The notes beneath the pieces were generated by a model. The model was given only the letters and a program-made list of their open reading frames with translations. It searched no databases and was not told the DNA's origin. The position numbers and the translations under genes were made by a program. From the NCBI GenBank assembly GCA_002840535.1, contig PHBH01000001.1, positions 124,001-188,000 of the forward strand: DNA of 64,000 nucleotides. Direction: 5' to 3'. This document shows positions 59,620-64,000 of the stretch, piece after piece. Positions within the stretch are counted from its first letter, which is position 1; each line of letters starts with the position of its first letter. This DNA is from Deltaproteobacteria bacterium HGW-Deltaproteobacteria-15 (GTDB lineage Bacteria; Desulfobacterota; DSM-4660; Desulfatiglandales; HGW-15).

Positions 59620-60888
59620 ATGAAGAACGTTTCATGCGCGATTCTGGTTCTGGTGGTGATGTCTGTGGCGGTCATCTCCTGCGGGAGGGACAACCAGGTG
59701 GACGTCAAGGCCGTCATGGCCCAGCCGAAGAGTTATGTCACGGCTGAGACCTGCAAAACCTGTCATCTCGAACACTATGACTCTTGGAAGATGACCCTTC
59801 ACAGCCGAATGCTCGTGGATTCCCAAAGATATGAGGACGCGATCATTGCGGAGTTGAACCCGGACCTGATCAGGTCCGACCTGGCGAAACTCGAGAAACT
59901 CAAGATCCCGCCGGACAAGTTCTTTATACCAACCCCCCAGGATGTGAAATACACCATAGGAACCCAGTGGAAGCAGCGGTACCTCGTGGAAAAAAACGGG
60001 GAACTCTATATCGCTCCGGTCCAGTACAATTCGGAAACCGGGCGGTGGGTGAACTATAATGAAGATACCTGGGATAAAAAACCATGGCTCTTGGGCTGCG
60101 GCGGATGCCATGCCACCGGCGTCGATCTCGAGAAGAAGACCTTTGAGCCGGGAGTCGGATGCGAGGCTTGCCACGGGCCCGGCTCACAGCACGCCGCACT
60201 TCCCAAGACATCCGTATTCGAGAAGCGGGAAACCATCGTAAATCCTTCCAAGCTGACCTCGGGAGTAGCAGTTCAGATCTGCGGCTCCTGCCACAATCGC
60301 GGCAAAGCAACCAAGAACGACAAGGCCTCCTGGCCTGTGGGATACAGGCCCGGCAAAGCACTCTCGACCTACTTCAAGTCCACATCGTACAAGGCGGGAG
60401 ACAAGCAGCACCTTTATTCCAATGAGCTTTCCAAGGCACATCACCAGCAGTATATCGACTGGACCCAGTCCAAGCATTACAGCGAAGGCGTCAACTGCAT
60501 GTCCTGCCATTACGTGCACCAGATCGGGGTGCCGCCCACCAGGTCCCAGACGATGGCTGCGGGGTCGAAGCAGTGTCTATCCTGTCATGACGTCATCAAC
60601 AACAACCTCGCTCATTCGATTCACTCCTTCGCCAATTGCATTGGCTGCCATATGCCCCGGATAGTAAAAAGCGCCGAAACCGGTGATTTGCACAGCCATG
60701 TATTCAAGACCCTGCTTCCAAAGGAAACCATCGAGAATAAAGACGTTCCGAACTCCTGTCAGACCTGTCACAAACATAAGGATCAGGACCTGAAGGAACT
60801 CCAGGCCGCGTGGGATGCATTGGTGGTGATCCCCAAACCTTCAGGCAAGAATATTGAACCCATAGCTCCAAAGCAGGCACGGCAATAA
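59620..60888 (+). CDS. Octaheme c-type cytochrome, lipoprotein
   Basis: About 422 residues. ATG 59620 has AAGGTG just upstream; ATG 59605 is the alternative. It has a lipoprotein-like signal ('LVVMSVAVISCGRD'). Eight CxxCH heme-binding motifs are visible in order: CKTCH, CGGCH, CEACH, CGSCH, CMSCH, CLSCH, CIGCH and CQTCH. The first is followed by 'LEHYDSWKMTLHSRM', and the last region has 'CHMPRIVKSAETGDLHSHVF', as seen in several multiheme cytochromes that carry electrons across the periplasm. All motifs are plain CxxCH, with none of the CxxCK type seen in nitrite reductases. It probably carries electrons to or from the downstream molybdoenzyme; catalysis by itself is not excluded. Confidence 0.9.
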   Translation: MKNVSCAILVLVVMSVAVISCGRDNQVDVKAVMAQPKSYVTAETCKTCHLEHYDSWKMTLHSRMLVDSQRYEDAIIAELNPDLIRSDLAKLEKLKIPPDKFFIPTPQDVKYTIGTQWKQRYLVEKNGELYIAPVQYNSETGRWVNYNEDTWDKKPWLLGCGGCHATGVDLEKKTFEPGVGCEACHGPGSQHAALPKTSVFEKRETIVNPSKLTSGVAVQICGSCHNRGKATKNDKASWPVGYRPGKALSTYFKSTSYKAGDKQHLYSNELSKAHHQQYIDWTQSKHYSEGVNCMSCHYVHQIGVPPTRSQTMAAGSKQCLSCHDVINNNLAHSIHSFANCIGCHMPRIVKSAETGDLHSHVFKTLLPKETIENKDVPNSCQTCHKHKDQDLKELQAAWDALVVIPKPSGKNIEPIAPKQARQ

Positions 60889-60902
60889 GGCGGGGGCCTG
60901 TG

Positions 60903-61604
60903 ATGGTACGCAAAATCCACCCACGGCGGGTTCTCTCAAATGCAGTAGCTGGACTGCTTGCAGGAGCGGTGCTTCTGCCGGTGCCGGGGTATACACAGGA
61001 GGAGGTTGCCTCGCCCCTCCGCCGGTACAAGGGCTACGAGCAGAGCACCGGCTACTATGAAGAATATGAGGCCAGGCCGGGTCGCCGGCGCCCGTTCATC
61101 GGTCCGCAGGAAGTAGGAAGAGGGACATTCCCTTACAGCCCCGGTGGAGCAGGGGTTCGGGTTCGCACCAGGCTGGCGGATTCCCACCAGGGAATCAAAT
61201 TCTACAACAATCTCACTTGCGAATACTGCCATCCTGAGAAGGCCCTGGATGTGCACACCACCCGCGCCAATCTCACCTGCAGGCAGTGCCACGGCGGCGA
61301 ACCGATTGCCAGCATCGTGCACTATTATGGACCCATGAACCCCATCCGGAAGCACGCGTATGTGTGCGCGAAATGCCACGAGGGCGCCAGCGCCTCCTTT
61401 GGCGCTTATATCGTTCATGAGCCTGTACCGGGATCGTCCGCTGCCAGGAAGACCTTCCCGGTTCTCTACTACGTGCACTGGTTCATGACCATTCTCCTGG
61501 CCGGGACCCTGGCCTTTTTCATTCCTCACAGCTTTATGGTTGGGCTTCGTGAGTTGTTCAAAAAGAAGAAACGGAAAGATCGAGAAAATGACGACACGGA
61601 TTAA
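60903..61604 (+). CDS. Triheme c-type cytochrome with C-terminal membrane anchor
   Basis: About 233 residues from ATG 60903 (a GTG at 60900 is possible). There is an N-terminal signal peptide ('AVAGLLAGAVLLPVPGYTQE'). Three CxxCH motifs: CEYCH, CRQCH, CAKCH, spaced like a small multiheme domain with extra histidines as possible axial ligands. A hydrophobic segment near the end ('VHWFMTILLAGTLAFFIPHS') anchors it, followed by a basic cytoplasmic tail. It probably links the cytochrome b below to periplasmic partners. It overlaps the next gene by 17 bases. Confidence 0.85.
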   Translation: MVRKIHPRRVLSNAVAGLLAGAVLLPVPGYTQEEVASPLRRYKGYEQSTGYYEEYEARPGRRRPFIGPQEVGRGTFPYSPGGAGVRVRTRLADSHQGIKFYNNLTCEYCHPEKALDVHTTRANLTCRQCHGGEPIASIVHYYGPMNPIRKHAYVCAKCHEGASASFGAYIVHEPVPGSSAARKTFPVLYYVHWFMTILLAGTLAFFIPHSFMVGLRELFKKKKRKDRENDDTD

Positions 61605-62409
61605 ACGATTCAGCAGAGTAGACCGGGGTTTTCATCTTGCCCTGATGCTCACGTTTCTTGCCCAGTCGGCGACCGGTTTTGGCAGGATGTTCATCAACAC
61701 GCCATGGGGAAAGACCCTGTGCGGGATTTTCGGCGGATACGAAACAGCGGCCGTGATCCACCACTGGGTCGGCGGAATCATGATTGCCGGATTCCTCGTC
61801 CACTGCCTGATCCTCCTCTCCAAGGTTGACTGGCGCCATCCTTTGAGAAGCGTCTTCGGACCGGATTCGCTGGTTCCGAATCTCCAGGATGCGCGACACC
61901 TCTGGCAGCGCATTCTGTGGTTCTTCGGATTAGGCGGTGCGCCCAAACTGGAGCGCTGGGCTTATTGGGAAAAGTTCGATTACTGGGCAGTCTTCTGGGG
62001 CCTTCCCCTCCTGGCGATCACCGGCATCGCTTTGATCTATCCCATGTGGGCAAGCGCTTTCCTCCCCGGCTGGGCGCTGAACATTGCTGCTCTTCTGCAC
62101 AGGGCCGAGGCTGTCCTGGCGGTCAGCTACATCTTCATCGTGCATTTCTTTATCGGCCATGTCCGCCCCAGCAGTTTCCCTATGAACCAGGCCATGTTCG
62201 CAGGTTCGGTATCCCTGGAAGAGGCCATCGAGGAGAAACCGGCATGGGTCGAGCGCCTTAGAAGAAAGGGGAAACTCGAGGAGGTCGCAGCAAGACCCCC
62301 GGCCCTCTGGTACAAGGTGGTTTATTTTATATTCGGATATTCGGCGCTGCTCTTCGGCGTTTATCTGCTCGTCTTCGGAATCATATACAGCCCATCGATG
62401 AGATGGTGA
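61588..62409 (+). CDS. Membrane cytochrome b (FdnI/thiosulfate-reductase type)
   Basis: About 273 residues from ATG 61588 ('MTTRIKRFSRVDRGFHLALM'). Four or five transmembrane helices and histidines placed for two b hemes: H in 'DRGFHLALM', 'AVIHHWVGGIMIAGFLVHCL' and 'YIFIVHFFIGHVRPSSFPM'. This resembles the cytochrome b subunits of formate dehydrogenase and of thiosulfate or polysulfide reductases. It would exchange electrons with menaquinone in the membrane. With the octaheme and triheme proteins it forms an electron path between quinone and the periplasmic molybdoenzyme. Final helix 'VVYFIFGYSALLFGVYLLVF'. Confidence 0.88.
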   Translation: MTTRIKRFSRVDRGFHLALMLTFLAQSATGFGRMFINTPWGKTLCGIFGGYETAAVIHHWVGGIMIAGFLVHCLILLSKVDWRHPLRSVFGPDSLVPNLQDARHLWQRILWFFGLGGAPKLERWAYWEKFDYWAVFWGLPLLAITGIALIYPMWASAFLPGWALNIAALLHRAEAVLAVSYIFIVHFFIGHVRPSSFPMNQAMFAGSVSLEEAIEEKPAWVERLRRKGKLEEVAARPPALWYKVVYFIFGYSALLFGVYLLVFGIIYSPSMRW

Positions 62410-62486
62410 GCGATACCTTTCTCTCCGATAAGCATGTCCTCGTTCGTTACACATTAACCTCCTGGAATATCCTCACAAAGGAACAG

Positions 62487-62495
62487 TGTCCTGAA
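62487..62495 (+). promoter_or_regulatory. Half-site TGTCCTGAA, likely activator site
   Basis: TGTCCTGAA is the same as the left half of the palindrome at 59192. It lies about 165 bases before the -24 box at 62657. The mirrored half is weak here (CCAGGAAT at about 62531), so binding may be poorer or half-site only. Confidence 0.45.
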
Positions 62496-62656
62496 ATTGC
62501 GCACGTTTCTCCTCTCCTCCATTTTGAATCCCAGGAATGTTTTCCCCTGAAATGGACGCCCCGCTGGATCCTCATAGAGCGATTTACATGGAATCTCGGC
62601 CCCTTGCATTCCAAATGCGATCAAATTCGAGCATGGCTTCCTGCAAGCTCCTGAAA

Positions 62657-62672
62657 CGGCACGATGGTTGCG
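62657..62672 (+). promoter_or_regulatory. Sigma-54 type promoter of REC-molybdoenzyme genes
   Basis: CGGCACGATGGTTGCG matches TGGCACG-N4-TTGCW at the fixed GG and GC positions, with C for the first T and G for the last W. The start would be near 62683, about 34 bases before the REC gene ATG. Confidence 0.65.
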
Positions 62673-62716
62673 TTAGGGGGACGTGCCAGTATGTTCCCTT
62701 CAATGAGTGAACCCAG

Positions 62717-63133
62717 ATGAATACCATGAGAAAAACCGTCATTGTTCTTGATCCGGACGAGGAGCATTCCAAAGGTCTGTGCGCTGTCCTGGAGAGAGAG
62801 CAATATCGCACCATCTCTGTTGTTTCACTCAAGGATCTGCAGCCATGCCTTGACCGGAATGTCCCATTCGCGCTTCTGCTGGATCTCGACCTGGTCCCGC
62901 TTGACAATAGAACACTTAGGGATCTCCGCACGCTTCACCGGACACTCTGCATTATCGGTCTATCCAGTCGCAGCTTCCACCCGGAGTTGAAGGAAGCTTT
63001 GAGCCGCCATATCGATGCATGCTTTTCAAAGCCCGTAGACCTGGACGCCCTTCTCTACTACCTGAAGGGCGCTCAGGACAATCGCGCGGAGGACTGGCCC
63101 AAGGTACTGGAATCGGAAGAGGTGCTATCGTGA
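62717..63133 (+). CDS. Single-domain response regulator-like protein
   Basis: A 138-residue protein with REC-like order: 'VIVLDPDEEHSKGLCAVLER' (D-P-D in place of the usual D-D pair), 'FALLLDLDLVPLDNRTLRDL' (likely phosphoacceptor aspartate), 'CIIGLSSRSF' and 'DACFSKPVDLDAL' (conserved lysine). The acidic pair is partly altered, so phosphorylation is not assured. No output domain. ATG 62717 is used; ATG 62726 is an alternative. It is located directly before the molybdoenzyme gene and under a sigma-54 promoter, so it is likely part of the same regulon, perhaps as a modulator. Confidence 0.75.
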   Translation: MNTMRKTVIVLDPDEEHSKGLCAVLEREQYRTISVVSLKDLQPCLDRNVPFALLLDLDLVPLDNRTLRDLRTLHRTLCIIGLSSRSFHPELKEALSRHIDACFSKPVDLDALLYYLKGAQDNRAEDWPKVLESEEVLS

Positions 63134-63168
63134 AAAGGAATTCATTCCAAACTGGAAGGAGAGAATAG

Positions 63169-64000
63169 ATGGATATTGGAGACAAGACATCGGGCTTTTT
63201 GAATCGGGCCAGGCTGAGCAGACGCGGGTTCATGAAAGCCTCTGCCGCGACAGGCGCAACCCTCATGATCGGAGGAGCGTTGAAGCCAAGCCTCAAGGCG
63301 CTTGCCCAGGCAAGCAAAGATCCCGCAAAAGCGGCCGGCGAATGGCTTCCCGGAACGTGCCAGGGATGCACATCATGGTGTGCAAAGCAGGTCTATGTCG
63401 TGAATGGAAGGGCGGTGAAGATTCGCGGCAATCCCCATTCCAAGGTGAACGGAAAGGCGAGCTGCCCCCGCGCCCATCTGGCTCTTCAACAGGTCTATGA
63501 TCCGGACAGGATCAAAACCCCTATGAAGCGCACCAACCCGAAAAAAGGACGGGGAGAAGATCCCCGCTTCGTTCCCATCTCATGGGACGAGGCGCTCGAC
63601 ACCATTGCGGACAAGATCCTGGAGCTGCGTAAAAACCATGAATCCCATAAGTACCTGCTCATGCGCGGCCGGTATTCTTACATGAGAGACATCCTCTATG
63701 ACCGCATGACCAAGATCATCGGTTCGCCGAACAGCATCTCCCATAGCGCCATCTGTGCGGAGGCGGAAAAATTCGGGCCTTACTACACCGAAGGTCTATG
63801 GGATTACAGGCAGTATGATGTGGAGAAGACCCGGTACATCCTTATCTGGGGTGCCGACCCCCTTTCTGCCAATCGCCAGGTCTCCTACTTTATCAGTGCC
63901 TGGGGGGATGTGCTCGACCGGGCCCAGGTGGTGGTGGTGGAGCCGAGATTGACCGCCACGGCGGCAAAGGCCGACGAGTGGCTGCCGATCGAACCGGGCC
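63169..64000 (+). CDS. Tat-exported molybdopterin oxidoreductase, DMSO reductase family (3' end outside window)
   Basis: The first 277 residues are present; the frame is open to the right edge. ATG 63169 has GGAAGGAGAG upstream. A Tat signal is clear: 'LSRRGFMKASAATGA'. The N-terminal 4Fe-4S motif is C-x2-C-x3-C-x(about 30)-C: 'GTCQGCTSWC' and 'KASCPRAH'. Next comes 'PRFVPISWDEALDTIADKIL', then 'NSISHSAICAEAEKFG' with a possible molybdenum-ligand cysteine, and 'ILIWGADPLSANRQ'. These match the catalytic subunits of sulfur-compound and related reductases (PhsA/PsrA/TtrA group), but the substrate cannot be fixed from this fragment. The enzyme would be periplasmic, next to the multiheme proteins. 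Confidence 0.9.
   Translation, partial: MDIGDKTSGFLNRARLSRRGFMKASAATGATLMIGGALKPSLKALAQASKDPAKAAGEWLPGTCQGCTSWCAKQVYVVNGRAVKIRGNPHSKVNGKASCPRAHLALQQVYDPDRIKTPMKRTNPKKGRGEDPRFVPISWDEALDTIADKILELRKNHESHKYLLMRGRYSYMRDILYDRMTKIIGSPNSISHSAICAEAEKFGPYYTEGLWDYRQYDVEKTRYILIWGADPLSANRQVSYFISAWGDVLDRAQVVVVEPRLTATAAKADEWLPIEPG

Larger units (their letters stand above)
62410..62716. other. Intergenic regulatory region, 307 bp
   Basis: No gene is seen. A TGTCCTGAA half-site at 62487-62495 is identical to the left half of the palindrome at 59192. A -24/-12 promoter at 62657 follows. It separates the cytochrome genes from the REC and molybdoenzyme genes, which may thus be a second unit of the same regulon. 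Confidence 0.6.

Overview
This window looks like a chromosomal segment from a flagellated, anaerobically respiring bacterium, most likely a deltaproteobacterial (Desulfobacterota) lineage. That placement is inference. It rests on many sigma-54 type -24/-12 promoters, a CheX/CheD/CheZ-rich chemotaxis operon, a B12-binding radical SAM protein, multiheme cytochromes joined to a molybdopterin oxidoreductase, and dense families of short intergenic repeats. I see no tRNA, rRNA, transposase, integrase or CRISPR array.

Layout. (1) 1-21.5 kb: a forward island of glycan genes holding a WcbI-like protein cut by the left edge, a B12/radical SAM enzyme, a flavoprotein, then GT4, GT2, GT9 and CgeB-like glycosyltransferases (several fused to TPR domains), a pyruvyltransferase-like protein, a methyltransferase, and a Maf-type motility-associated glycosyltransferase. 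It leads straight into flagellin, so it is best read as a flagellin glycosylation island. (2) 21.6-30.1 kb: flagellin, an enlarged FliD, FliS, FlaG, a REC-SHOCT regulator and a REC-GAF-HD-GYP protein. (3) 30.2-32.2 kb: a PilZ protein, a degenerate histidine-kinase-like protein, and an unknown reverse-strand gene with its own sigma-54 promoter. (4) 32.4-41.9 kb, reverse strand: cheD, an M23 peptidase, an unknown exported protein, an extended cheZ, cheY, cheA, a second cheD, an HDOD protein, another REC protein, cheX and cheB. (5) 42.3-55.6 kb: mixed genes including a KdnA-like aminotransferase, glutamine-dependent NAD synthetase, a large six-hairpin glycosidase-like protein, a DUF1537 kinase, a metallophosphoesterase, tandem CsbD proteins, OsmC, an ECF sigma factor, a DUF3795 protein and a secreted K/G-rich protein. 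(6) 55.8-64.0 kb: a PhnD-like lipoprotein and a membrane-anchored sigma-54 activator, then an operon with octaheme and triheme cytochromes, a cytochrome b, a REC protein and a Tat-exported molybdopterin oxidoreductase cut by the right edge.

How the parts work together. Sigma-54 like promoters sit before the glycosylation island, fliD, pilZ, the unknown gene at 31.6-32.1 kb and perhaps the chemotaxis operon, while flagellin has a sigma-28 like promoter. This fits the usual middle/late flagellar hierarchy. Sigma-54 appears again in region 6: a near-consensus promoter lies upstream of the octaheme gene and a second upstream of the REC gene, both preceded by the same TGTCCTGAA half-site. The simplest model is that the PhnD-like lipoprotein and the membrane-bound activator sense a periplasmic respiratory substrate and switch on the cytochrome/molybdoenzyme operon. 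I consider this the best candidate for an undescribed system here.

All domain calls come from reading translated sequence and motifs by eye; no database search or structure prediction was run.
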